A DNA stretch of 64,000 nt, taken from assembly GCF_002835735.1 (NCBI RefSeq), contig NZ_PISD01000019.1, forward strand, positions 89,223 through 153,222, in the 5' to 3' direction. The translations under genes and the position numbers were made by a program. The notes below the pieces were generated by a model. The model saw only the letters and a program-made list of their open reading frames with translations. It was not told where the DNA came from and ran no database searches. The DNA is from Cytobacillus horneckiae (GTDB lineage Bacteria > Bacillota > Bacilli > Bacillales > Cytobacillaceae). Below are positions 8,266 to 16,743 of this stretch, piece after piece (the stretch's first letter is position 1; the number at the start of each line of letters is the position of its first letter).

Positions 8266-8289
8266 TTATTTGATTGACTAATCAAATAA
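8266..8289 (+). promoter_or_regulatory. Second TetR-type operator
   Basis: A perfect 10-base inverted repeat, TTATTTGATT and AATCAAATAA, with the four-base centre GACT. It shares core and spacing with the palindrome at 7578-7603 and sits 33 bases upstream of the membrane-protein gene. Confidence 0.75.
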
Positions 8290-8322
8290 AAAACTAACTA
8301 TTCAATAGGGGAGCGGTTCTGT

Positions 8323-9008
8323 ATGAACCATCATGTCACAAAATTAGGTTTGACTGTTTTTGAAAGAGCATTAATTTTAGTCATTCCAACTGCTATTGGA
8401 GGTATTGTTGGCTGGTTTTTACCAGTGATAGTATCTGGATTAAAGAGAATTCCAATTCTATCTTCCAATGATTTGATAATGTTGATTGACTCATTTCACT
8501 CTTTTTCGGTTTCGGTTATCGCAATGATTATTGGAATCATTGCTGGATTTATTTTATCGATAATTATTTTTAATGAAAGCCTTAATATTTTTATTGATGA
8601 TACCAAAATCAAGCTAGTAATAAAGGAAGAAGAAACAATTATTTCAAAAAATATGGTATCTGCGATTTTTATCGAGGAAAAACAATTAAAGCTGCTTGAT
8701 AATGAAGGGAAGGAAATATTTAGTAGAGAGATCGATATACCGACAGAGAAAGTAAAAGATGCATTTTTGTCTCATTTCTATCCATGGAAAAATGAAGATC
8801 CTTATAAAAGCTGTTCCAATTATGGAGGCTAAACGAAGAGATGGTTTTAGGAGAAACGATTCAATCAATCTTATATTCACGCAGACTTTCATTAAGAGAA
8901 AAGGATGAAAAGAAGGCGGATCAATTAAAAACTGATCTAAATGAGTTAGGTGTGATTGTAAAGGATAGGGGAGAAGAGCAATTAATTAGAAGAATTACTA
9001 GAGGTTAA
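8323..9008 (+). pseudogene. YqeB-like membrane protein, split by a -1 frameshift
   Basis: The first frame (8323-8832) encodes two hydrophobic helices (about residues 14-35 and 56-82) and a soluble C-terminal region. The frame breaks near 8804-8810 at TATAAAAG. In the -1 frame, translation continues as KLFQLWRLNEEMVL to a stop at 9008. The tail, KADQLKTDLNELGVIVKD, resembles the C-terminal helix pair of YqeB proteins and cysteinyl-tRNA synthetases. One missing A in the A-run restores a roughly 229-residue protein. Family assignment is from memory of YqeB and is moderate. It is probably under control of the upstream TetR regulator. Confidence 0.6.
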
Positions 9009-9100
9009 TTCCAAAAGAATCTAATTGCGGTCCTTTTAGGATGACAGTTTAATATTGCATGTTTTGCTTTATATCTCCTCTGTCAGTGTATTAAGGAAAG

Positions 9101-9781
9101 TTGACCAACAATTACCGCTTACATAGTTTAATATATTCTGGTTTAATAAAAACTATGAAAAATTTAATGAAGCTTTCTTTTATGTTGTTGTTTACTGTAG
9201 CTCTAGTCTTTGGATTTAAGCAAGATGCAAGTGCATCAATGGTACATACCGTTAAAACGGGAGATACGATGTGGAAAATCGCCGTGAAATATCAAGTAGG
9301 TGTAACTGAAATTATTCAAGCGAATCCACAAGTATCAAACCCAAACTTTATTTATCCAGGTCAAAGTTTAAATATTCCGTCGACGGCAGCTGCGACGATG
9401 AATATGGAAGCTGAAGTTGTGAAGCTAGTCAATCAGGAAAGAGCAAAAGCTGGATTAAAACCGCTTAAAGAAAATTGGGAATTATCTAGAGTTGCTCGTT
9501 TCAAATCACAGGATATGATTGACCGCAGATATTTTGATCATCATTCACCTACATACGGTACACCGTTCAAAATGATGACTGACTTTGGGATTACATATCG
9601 CTCAGCAGGTGAAAATATTGCTGCGGGTCAAACAAGCGCACAGGCAGTAGTCAATGCTTGGATGAATAGTGACGGTCATCGTAAAAACATTCTATCTAGC
9701 CAGTACACTGAGATTGGTGTCGGCTATGTAAAAGGTGGTTCTTACGGCCATTACTGGACGCAAATGTTTATTTCTCGATAA
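9101..9781 (+). CDS. Secreted LysM-CAP domain protein (YkwD/SafA-like)
   Basis: A secreted protein with a signal peptide (MKNLMKLSFMLLFTVALV onward, cleavage near ASA), one LysM domain (VHTVKTGDTMWKIAVKYQVG) for cell-wall binding, and a C-terminal CAP/SCP domain. The CAP marks are VNQERAKAGL, YFDHHSPTYGT, AGENIAAG and AWMNSDGHRKNIL. Bacillus relatives are wall- or spore-coat-associated; no catalytic activity is proven for most. The start is uncertain: TTG 9101 has an AAGGAAAG directly adjacent, and ATG 9155 gives a tidy signal peptide but lacks a clear ribosome-binding site. Confidence 0.85.
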   Translation: MTNNYRLHSLIYSGLIKTMKNLMKLSFMLLFTVALVFGFKQDASASMVHTVKTGDTMWKIAVKYQVGVTEIIQANPQVSNPNFIYPGQSLNIPSTAAATMNMEAEVVKLVNQERAKAGLKPLKENWELSRVARFKSQDMIDRRYFDHHSPTYGTPFKMMTDFGITYRSAGENIAAGQTSAQAVVNAWMNSDGHRKNILSSQYTEIGVGYVKGGSYGHYWTQMFISR

Positions 9782-9800
9782 AAATGAAAGGAAAGGTATG

Positions 9801-9829
9801 AACGCATTCTTAACTGAATGCGTTTTTAC
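9801..9829 (+). terminator. Terminator of the LysM-CAP gene
   Basis: AACGCATTC and GAATGCGTT form a nine-base stem with a six-base loop, followed by TTTT. Confidence 0.85.
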
Positions 9830-9899
9830 GTGCTTCTACAATATTTAACAAGTATAAAGAAAGTGGAAGTATTTTGAAAAAAGTAACCAATAAGAACCC

Positions 9900-10095
9900 A
9901 AAATTCAGTGCGAACTCAGAAAAAGTGGTATCAAATCGATAAAAGAAACCAAATTACAGTGAGAGGCAACAAAAAATGGACTCAAATCGAGAAAAAACCA
10001 AGCGGAAACATATGCAACAATTGTGGTACCAACTCCGAAAATACGCACAAAAATATCAGATTTAGCACGAATCGAATACCGAAAACGAGGAGAGT
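9900..10095. repeat. A-rich degenerate short repeats
   Basis: The 331-base stretch between the LysM-CAP gene and the next gene contains loosely repeated phrases on the plus strand: AACTCAGAAAAAGTGGTATC, GGACTCAAATCGAGAAAAAA, CAACTCCGAAAATACGCAC and CGAATCGAATACCGAAAACG. They look like decayed copies of a roughly 24-base unit. An overlapping 83-codon frame has no protein-like composition. No gene was recognised here. Confidence 0.4.
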
Positions 10096-10112
10096 CTATT
10101 TAACAATAATTA

Positions 10113-10466
10113 ATGTTAAAATTAGGAAAAATAAGAAAGGTTGGAAACGCTTTGTATGATCATGTCACGGTAAGCTGGCTTTCAATGGACAATCATCTTT
10201 TCTTAGCTTTTATCAGTATAATAGTAATCCTTATAGGTATTATCGGTTCGATGGCAATTTTTACGTCATCATATCGCAAAAACAAAAAGCAGGCTTACTT
10301 TTTATTGGTGCCTTATTTATTTGGTTTTATAGTTTTGATGCCTAATTTATATCGTATTTCGCCATTTATAAGTTATGTAGCTATATTGGTTCTTTTTATC
10401 GTAACAGGATATGCAATCTACTGGGGAAGAACGAAAATAGATAGGAAGGAAGAAGCATCAGAGTAA
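10113..10466 (+). CDS. Small membrane protein of unknown function
   Basis: Up to 117 residues with three hydrophobic stretches (approximately residues 30-50, 61-77 and 84-103) and a charged C-terminal tail ending KIDRKEEASE. No family was recognised. The start is unclear: ATG 10113 has no good ribosome-binding site, and an internal ATG at 10188 would begin just before the first helix. No terminator is evident directly after it. It is isolated between the LysM-CAP gene and a convergent cupredoxin gene. Confidence 0.5.
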   Translation: MLKLGKIRKVGNALYDHVTVSWLSMDNHLFLAFISIIVILIGIIGSMAIFTSSYRKNKKQAYFLLVPYLFGFIVLMPNLYRISPFISYVAILVLFIVTGYAIYWGRTKIDRKEEASE

Positions 10467-10782
10467 AAAGGGAAGTAATCAAAGGGAAAATCATGGATAC
10501 ATCCCTCCATCTTTCCACTTCATAACAAAAGGATTTACCGTTGTTGGGTTCTTTAATGTATTCCTATTACCTATTATCAAAATTTAATCGAGAGTAATCT
10601 TCAAGTAGGATTCATTTTGTTAATCAGCATGCTGCAGCCTCGTGCTCTTTAAGAACTACCATTACTTCGCTTTCATTTTAACAATTGCGGTGATATAGAT
10701 GATGTGTAAAAAAGCATAGGTGCAAGATAAAAGAAGCTGCAGACGTGTGCAGCTCTTTTATTTTTTCACAAAAAGCATGCAC
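10467..10782. other. Intergenic region between convergent genes
   Basis: No gene is supported in this 316-base stretch. Its only clear structure is the hairpin at 10729-10762. Confidence 0.5.
10729..10762 (-). terminator. Terminator of the cupredoxin gene
   Basis: AAAAGAAGCTGCA and TGCAGCTCTTTT form a near-perfect stem with a six-base loop, with A/T runs on both sides, 20 bases past the minus-strand stop. Confidence 0.7.
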
Positions 10783-11235
10783 TTATTTTACAACGATATA
10801 GGCTATCATTTGCCCAGCATTTCCATGATGCGAATGTGTATCGCAAATAAGCTCATAAGTTCCTTTTTTATCAAACTGCAATGGAACAACTGTTTCCTCT
10901 CCTTTTTTGACCGTCCCTTTTATGTCGGTTCCTTCAATATAAAAGGGATGCTCACTTCCCATTACACCTAAGATAGATAAGTTTACTTTTTCACCTGGTT
11001 CTAAAAATATCGTCCCAGGATCCCACCGGTATACCTCAACTTCCCTACCATCAGGCATTTTTGTTTTATACTCTCCCGTCACCATATGGATTTCTCTAAT
11101 ATCCTCTTCACTATTTAAGTTAAAAACAGAAACACTACCAGATTTAGAAAAATACCAGACAGATGCAGATACAATGATGGCGAAGATTAATAAAACCGTG
11201 ATGATTGACCGCTTTTTTATTACTAGAAATTGCAT
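10783..11235 (-). CDS. Membrane-anchored cupredoxin-domain protein
   Basis: A 150-residue protein with one N-terminal membrane anchor (about residues 10-28) and an external cupredoxin fold. Likely copper ligands are His in MGSEHPFYIEG near residue 97 and the cluster CDTHSHHGNAGQM near 131-143 (Cys, His and Met). This resembles a type 1 (blue) copper site more than the CuA centre of cytochrome oxidase subunit II, because the second CuA cysteine is absent. The second ATG (11235) is chosen since GGAGGG lies seven bases upstream. No oxidase genes are adjacent. Confidence 0.75.
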   Translation of the reverse strand: MQFLVIKKRSIITVLLIFAIIVSASVWYFSKSGSVSVFNLNSEEDIREIHMVTGEYKTKMPDGREVEVYRWDPGTIFLEPGEKVNLSILGVMGSEHPFYIEGTDIKGTVKKGEETVVPLQFDKKGTYELICDTHSHHGNAGQMIAYIVVK

Positions 11236-11377
11236 AACGATTCCCTCCATTATAGTTTGTCCTTATATAGATATGCCAACAGGAGAGAAGAACTTGTCTC
11301 TTTTTCATATTTTTTTCTGAATATTTATTTACATTTTTATATAGCTTACGGATAATGAAGGAAAAAGGGTGGGCAGC

Positions 11378-12850
11378 ATGTACAAAGTCCTTGTCGCAGG
11401 TCGTGATGAATCAGATTTAAACGGAATACGATGGCTGCTTCATTCAGCGATGACATCATGGCAAGTTGAGACAGTGAATCTTCCGGGAGAATTGATCGGT
11501 AAAATAGAAACATTTAGACCTGATCTTCTTATCATTGAACTCGAAATGATAGAAGATGAAGCACATTATCATTTTATTGTAAATGTACTAAATATTGTAA
11601 AACCCTCGATATGCGCTATTACGATTGAACCGACTTTTGCAAGAGCAAAAAACGCGATTGATTTAGGAGTAAATGATTTGTTGTTAAAACCAATATCACC
11701 TGAAATATTATTGAAATCTGTACAAAGAATTTATCGGAAAAATCATGCTGATAAAAAAAATCTTCCGGCTAATCAAATACAATCGGAAAGAAGCATTGGC
11801 TATACCCATTTATTTTTGAACAGTGATGAGCCAATTCGACCTCTTAAAAGTTTTGGGTTAAAATCAGAAAGTGTGCATATATTGCCTGAGCTTTACCAAT
11901 TTCTAAAAAGTTATCAATGGAAAAGACCGTTGTTTTCTTTTGTATTAACCGAAATGATTGTATGCTTTGCTGCATCACATGATGATATCAATTGGCGACA
12001 GGAGTGGAGCAGGTTTTTACGAGACTGGCAAACGATGAGTCATGAGCCGATTGTAATTGTAGCACAAGATTCAAACGGCAATGAACCAATTAAAGATCAA
12101 TATCATCTTCTAAAACATAGGATGGAAATTAGCTTTTATATCGGGTTTAATCAAATCATAGATAATAGAAGTGACCGGGACTGGCGGATGATCGACCCTT
12201 TTTTAACACCAGAAGATCAACAGCTTTGGGTGGAATTATTAGCTCAATCTGATTTAAAAGGTTTAAAAAAATGGCTTTACGACGAGTTTTTGAACTTGAA
12301 TCCTCCTTACCCTGATCCTGCAATCATTAGAATTCGCTTAACTAGCATTCTGGCACAAATAAGACGATTCATGCTGTCAAATAAATTAGAAAATCCTTCT
12401 TTTGAAAAAAATTATCTTCAGCTTTTCCAGGAGATATTATATTGTCCTGTTATTTATCGGATTATTGAAGAGCTTATTCTGTTTATTGGCCAATTAATTG
12501 AAAACGTAATAACGAGGAAAAACCCAATTCAGCTTTCGAAAAAGGTTTTTCATTATTTAGAGGAAAATTATGCAAATCCGCAATTGAATCTAACGGAAAT
12601 CGGAGAAAAGTTTAACAAGAATGCCAGCTATATTAGCTACGTGATTTCAAATAATTATCATAAAACTTTCAGAGGGATACTGACAGATATTCGCATTCGT
12701 CACGCAATTGATCTATTAGAAGAATCATCTTTATCAATTAAAGAAATATCATCGCAATGCGGGTTTAGTAATCAACAATATTTTAATAAGGTTTTTCTTA
12801 AAAAAATGAATTGTTCACCTAGTCAATTTCGTAAAAAAATAGAATTGTAG
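11378..12850 (+). CDS. Response-regulator-like AraC-family transcription factor with atypical receiver
   Basis: A 490-residue regulator. Residues 1-120 form a receiver-like domain, a long linker follows, and residues 390-490 hold two AraC helix-turn-helix motifs (LNLTEIGEKFNKNASYISYV and IKEISSQCGFSNQQYFNKVF). The receiver keeps the Lys-Pro of LLLKPI, but the phosphate-acceptor Asp is replaced by Glu (RPDLLIIELEM, residue 54). This suggests phosphorylation-independent or constitutively active behaviour. No histidine kinase is adjacent. ATG 11378 follows AAAGGGTGG; an in-frame GTG at 11369 falls inside that site. The acetyltransferase remnant follows after 14 bases. Confidence 0.87.
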   Translation: MYKVLVAGRDESDLNGIRWLLHSAMTSWQVETVNLPGELIGKIETFRPDLLIIELEMIEDEAHYHFIVNVLNIVKPSICAITIEPTFARAKNAIDLGVNDLLLKPISPEILLKSVQRIYRKNHADKKNLPANQIQSERSIGYTHLFLNSDEPIRPLKSFGLKSESVHILPELYQFLKSYQWKRPLFSFVLTEMIVCFAASHDDINWRQEWSRFLRDWQTMSHEPIVIVAQDSNGNEPIKDQYHLLKHRMEISFYIGFNQIIDNRSDRDWRMIDPFLTPEDQQLWVELLAQSDLKGLKKWLYDEFLNLNPPYPDPAIIRIRLTSILAQIRRFMLSNKLENPSFEKNYLQLFQEILYCPVIYRIIEELILFIGQLIENVITRKNPIQLSKKVFHYLEENYANPQLNLTEIGEKFNKNASYISYVISNNYHKTFRGILTDIRIRHAIDLLEESSLSIKEISSQCGFSNQQYFNKVFLKKMNCSPSQFRKKIEL

Positions 12851-12864
12851 AAAGGTAGAGAGCC

Positions 12865-13722
12865 TTGTTAAGACAACAAAAACCACAACTTGAATCTTTA
12901 AATGAGAGCGATATTGAACGACTGATTCAGCTTTCAACCTCAGTCGGCTGGGATTATGATTATGATGAAATTAAAACCATTCTCTCAAGTGGAAAGGTGT
13001 TTGGACATAAAACTGAGAACGGTGAAGTGGTTTCAAGTGCGGCAATCATTCCATACGATACAAATATAGCATCTATTGGATTAGTCATTGTGAAACGAAA
13101 TTATAGGGGCATGGGTCTGGCAAAAGAGGTTATGCAAAAATGTATACATTTTGCCAATAAATCGATGCCTATTATCCTAATAGCAACGGACGAAGGTTAA
13201 CCTCTATATAAAAAACTAGGGTTTAATAACATTGCCAGCATTAAGAAGTATTTTTGTTATCAACCCCTTCGGTCAGTGATAGCAAATGAAAAATATACTT
13301 TAGAGGCAATGAAAAATGAAAATTTCACAAATGTTGTCCATATAGATGAGCAAGCCTTTGGTGCTAAGCGGCAAACATTTCTCATTCATAGAATGAGGCA
13401 GGCAAAAGAATGCATCGTTTTAAAAGAAGGGGACAGTGTAAAAGGGTTTGGCATGGCGATTGCGTACAGGGACTATTTACGGTTAGGTCCTATTATCGCT
13501 CCAAATACAGCCGCTGCTTTATTAATCATACATAGATTAGCAGAAAATCACACTGGTACTATACGCATTGATGTACCTGCAGAGCAAATAGAATTCACTC
13601 AAGCAATCGAATCAGAAGGCTTTGAGTTTGTCAACCAGCCACCAATCATGATGATGAATGGACAATCATTGTCAAATAGAAATGGCACTCTTTATAGTAT
13701 TTCCGCACAAATCTTTGGGTAA
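12865..13722 (+). pseudogene. GNAT acetyltransferase interrupted by an in-frame TAA
   Basis: Two frames separated by TAA at 13198-13200 are collinear and in the same register, together 285 residues. The first part holds a GNAT core with IGLVIVKRNYRGMGLAKEVM, the acetyl-CoA pyrophosphate loop. The stop replaces a residue in the context EG-stop-PLYKKLGF, where GNATs normally read GQ/K-PLYKKLGF; CAA or AAA to TAA would suffice. The second half is a duplicated GNAT-like domain, as in YitI/two-domain acetyltransferases. The start is TTG 12865 after GAAAGGTAGAG. Likely cotranscribed with the AraC-type regulator. The substrate is unknown. Confidence 0.75.
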
Positions 13723-13746
13723 AGAACAACAAGGGGGATTCCATTA

Positions 13747-14697
13747 ATGAAAGTGCTCTACTTAATTAGAGATCCATTTATAGAAGAATATCCGCAATTG
13801 ATAAATGAGGCAAAGCAGCTTAATGCGGAAGTGAAGTTTGTAAATAGCGATAACGGCATAGATAAGCAAGAGCTATTAAATGAAGTGAGGGATGTTGACA
13901 TTATCGTTGTTGCAATTGTGAAAATTGATAAAGAAGTGATAGACTCAGCACCGAATTTAAAATATATCATTAAGTTTGGTGCCGGATATGACAATATAGA
14001 CGTAGCTTATGCCCATCAGAAAGGAATAAAAGTATCCAATGCACCAGGTCAAAATGCTGAGTCAGCAGCTGACTTAGGATTTGCCCTCATGCTTACAGCT
14101 GCAAGAAATATACCACAAAAAGATGCAGAAATAAAACGTTCTCACTGGGAATTGTCAATGGGATCTGAAGTTTATCATAAGCGTCTTGGCATTATCGGAT
14201 TTGGTTCGATAGGACAAGCATTAGCAAAGCGGGCACAAGGCTTCGACATGAAGATATCAGCCTATGGAAACTATAAGGACTATGATGCTGCTAAGAAATT
14301 TGGCGTTGAGTTTGTTGAGTTGAAACAGCTGCTTGCTTCTTCAGATTATATTGTTCTCTCAACCTCACTGAAAAATCATAATCGCCACCTTATCAATAAA
14401 GAAACAATTTCGTTAATGAAGCCTAATGTCTTCGTTATAAATATTTCTAGGGGCGGACTGATAAATGAAGAGGATCTTGTCAAAGCATTGAAAGAAAAAA
14501 GAATAAAAGGTGCTGCACTTGATGTTTTTCAGGAGGAACCTTCTTTTAGTGAATTATCAAAGCTTAAAAATGTCATCGCTACTCCACATATTGGCGGAGC
14601 CACATTTGAAGCAGTCGCAAGAATTAATAAGATAACGATTAAAAACATACAAAGGTTTCTCACGGATGAGCCTTTAGAATTTGTGGTCAGCTCTTAA
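13747..14697 (+). CDS. D-isomer-specific 2-hydroxyacid dehydrogenase
   Basis: A 316-residue NAD(P)-dependent dehydrogenase of the phosphoglycerate/hydroxypyruvate reductase group. The Rossmann motif LGIIGFGSIGQALAKRA lies near residue 141. The catalytic Arg is in INISRGGLINEEDL near 237, Glu in DVFQEEPS near 265, and His in ATPHIGGAT near 282. There is no C-terminal ACT domain, so it is not a standard SerA. The physiological substrate cannot be told. It follows the acetyltransferase remnant by 24 bases and may share its transcript. Confidence 0.88.
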   Translation: MKVLYLIRDPFIEEYPQLINEAKQLNAEVKFVNSDNGIDKQELLNEVRDVDIIVVAIVKIDKEVIDSAPNLKYIIKFGAGYDNIDVAYAHQKGIKVSNAPGQNAESAADLGFALMLTAARNIPQKDAEIKRSHWELSMGSEVYHKRLGIIGFGSIGQALAKRAQGFDMKISAYGNYKDYDAAKKFGVEFVELKQLLASSDYIVLSTSLKNHNRHLINKETISLMKPNVFVINISRGGLINEEDLVKALKEKRIKGAALDVFQEEPSFSELSKLKNVIATPHIGGATFEAVARINKITIKNIQRFLTDEPLEFVVSS

Positions 14698-14733
14698 TAA
14701 TCTCTTAAACCGAATCGTTTCCTCTTTGCTGTT

Positions 14734-14827
14734 GTTGGATGTGCATAGGTGTCCGCTTGACTCTTGAGCCAGAAGCGAGACAATCGAGTCACTAAACGCG
14801 TGCAGCGATGGTCGAACTTCGGAAAAG
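14734..14827 (+). repeat. Dispersed intergenic repeat, copy 1
   Basis: Shares GTTGGAT, GGTGTCCGCTTGACTC, AGAAGCGAGACAATCGAG and GGTCGAACTTCGGAAAA in the same order with the copies at 31856-31976 (inverted), 35665-35733 and 63510-63545. This matches a well-known class of Bacillaceae intergenic repeats (CGCTCGACTCCTG... type). Divergence indicates age. Confidence 0.65.
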
Positions 14828-14860
14828 TAATCTCAAACCATTCTAGTTTTTCTACCACCT

Positions 14861-14893
14861 AAATCCAAGAGCTTGATCTTGGATTTTTTTTAT
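14861..14893 (+). terminator. Terminator after the dehydrogenase gene
   Basis: AAATCCAAGA and TCTTGGATTT form a ten-base stem with a six-base loop, followed by a run of eight T. Confidence 0.85.
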
Positions 14894-15044
14894 ATTAAAA
14901 CAAAAATCTAATAAAAAGATAAAAAATTTTCAAATGTAATGATAAAAGACTAAAGAAATTTATAAAAAAACCAACATTAGTTAACTTTATATTCCGAATA
15001 TTCTTAGCTAAACTTAACTTATAAAGAATATGGGAGGGATATAT

Positions 15045-16706
15045 GTGGAGACGCATAAAGCAAGAGTTATTAAAAATTATCAAGGCAGTGAATTGCATGC
15101 AAAAGGCTGGATTCAGGAAGCCGCTTTAAGAATGATGATGAATAATTTAAATTCTGATGTAGCAGAAAGGCCGGAAGATTTAGTTGTTTATGGAGGAATC
15201 GGAAAAGCAGCGAGAAATTGGGAGAGTTATGATGCAATTATAAAATCTCTTCATGAATTAGAAAATGACGAAACCTTACTCATTCAATCAGGAAAACCGG
15301 TTGCTGTTTTCAAATCACATTGTGACGCACCAAAAGTATTAATTGCGAATTCTAACCTAGTACCAGCGTGGGCGAATTGGGATACTTTTCATGAACTTGA
15401 TAAAAAAGGGTTAATGATGTATGGACAAATGACTGCAGGTAGCTGGATTTATATAGGAAGTCAAGGGATTGTACAGGGCACTTATGAAACGTTTGCCGAA
15501 TTGGCCAGACAGCATTTTGGCGGTTCCTTAAAACAAACGATCACATTAACTGCAGGACTTGGTGGAATGGGAGGCGCACAGCCATTAGCTGTAACGATGG
15601 CAGAAGGTATTTGCATTGCTATCGATGTGGATGAGCATCATATTGACCGCCGGCTTGAAACGAAGTATTTGGATACGAAGGTATATACAATTGAGGAAGC
15701 GATTTCACTGGCTGAGAAGGCAAAACATGAAGGTAGGGCATTATCAATTGGCCTGCTCGGAAATGCAGCAGAAGTACTGCCTAAAATGATAGAGATGAAT
15801 TTTATTCCGGATATACTTACAGACCAAACATCTGCACACGATCCTTTAAATGGATATATTCCTCTCGGATATTCAATTGAAGAGGCAAATAAGCTACGCA
15901 GCGATCAGCCTGTAAGCTATGTACAGCATGCTAAAAAAAGCATGGCAACTCATGTAAAGGCGATGCTTGAAATGCAGAAAAAAGGAGCGGTTACCTTTGA
16001 TTATGGCAATAATATTCGCCAGGTTGCAAATGATGAGGGTGTGGAAGATGCATTTGCATTTCCAGGCTTTGTACCTGCTTATATACGACCATTATTTTGC
16101 GAAGGAAAGGGACCTTTTCGGTGGGTTGCATTATCTGGAGACCCGGAGGATATTTATAAAACAGATGAAGTCATCTTAAAAGAATTTGCTTATAACGAAC
16201 ATTTATGTAATTGGATAAGAATGGCAAGAGAAAAAATTCAATTCCAAGGTCTTCCCTCCAGGATTTGCTGGCTCGGTTATGGTGAAAGAGCAAAATTCGG
16301 AAAAATCATTAATGATATGGTAGCAAGCGGTGAATTGAAGGCACCAATTGTCATTGGTAGAGATCATCTTGATTCAGGCTCGGTAGCCTCGCCAAATAGA
16401 GAGACAGAAGGAATGAAGGATGGAAGTGATGCAGTAGCAGATTGGCCGATATTAAACGCAATGATTAATGCTGTAGGTGGAGCTAGCTGGGTTTCAGTTC
16501 ACCATGGCGGCGGTGTGGGCATGGGCTACTCCATACATGCTGGAATGGTCATTGTTGCCGATGGAACAAAAGAGGCGGAATCAAGGCTTGAAAGAGTACT
16601 TACGACTGATCCGGGAATGGGGATCGTCCGCCATGTTGATGCCGGATATGATAAAGCAATTGAAACAGCAAAAGAAAAAGGTGTAAATATTCCAATGCTG
16701 GATTAA
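15045..16706 (+). CDS. hutU: Urocanate hydratase
   Basis: Second step of histidine degradation: urocanate to imidazolonepropionate, NAD-dependent. The product is about 553 residues, as in Bacillus. Landmarks are [17 protein letters not shown] near residue 48, [16 protein letters not shown] near 172 (NAD-binding), and [13 protein letters not shown] near 402, the active-site cysteine region. The start is taken as GTG 15045, because GGGAGGG (15032-15038) is well placed for it; an in-frame ATG at 15030 overlaps that site. Followed by hutI after 37 bases. hutH, hutG and hutP are not in the window. Confidence 0.95.
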   Translation: METHKARVIKNYQGSELHAKGWIQEAALRMMMNNLNSDVAERPEDLVVYGGIGKAARNWESYDAIIKSLHELENDETLLIQSGKPVAVFKSHCDAPKVLIANSNLVPAWANWDTFHELDKKGLMMYGQMTAGSWIYIGSQGIVQGTYETFAELARQHFGGSLKQTITLTAGLGGMGGAQPLAVTMAEGICIAIDVDEHHIDRRLETKYLDTKVYTIEEAISLAEKAKHEGRALSIGLLGNAAEVLPKMIEMNFIPDILTDQTSAHDPLNGYIPLGYSIEEANKLRSDQPVSYVQHAKKSMATHVKAMLEMQKKGAVTFDYGNNIRQVANDEGVEDAFAFPGFVPAYIRPLFCEGKGPFRWVALSGDPEDIYKTDEVILKEFAYNEHLCNWIRMAREKIQFQGLPSRICWLGYGERAKFGKIINDMVASGELKAPIVIGRDHLDSGSVASPNRETEGMKDGSDAVADWPILNAMINAVGGASWVSVHHGGGVGMGYSIHAGMVIVADGTKEAESRLERVLTTDPGMGIVRHVDAGYDKAIETAKEKGVNIPMLD

Positions 16707-16743
16707 TTAATCCGGTAAAACACAATTAAAAGGAGGAGGAACC

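Larger units (their letters stand above)
14698..15044. other. Intergenic region with dispersed repeat, terminator and hut promoter area
   Basis: Contains a dispersed GC-rich repeat copy (14734-14827), a terminator (14861-14893) and an AT-rich leader to hutU. In the leader, ATATTCTT and AAGAATAT form an inverted repeat around 14996-15032. No hutP-type gene or recognisable HutP site was found. Confidence 0.5.

Noticed and set aside
9908..10159. An 83-codon frame in the A-rich repeats
   Set aside because: Sequence is low-complexity (Lys/Arg/Asn) and follows the DNA repeats; no ribosome-binding site.
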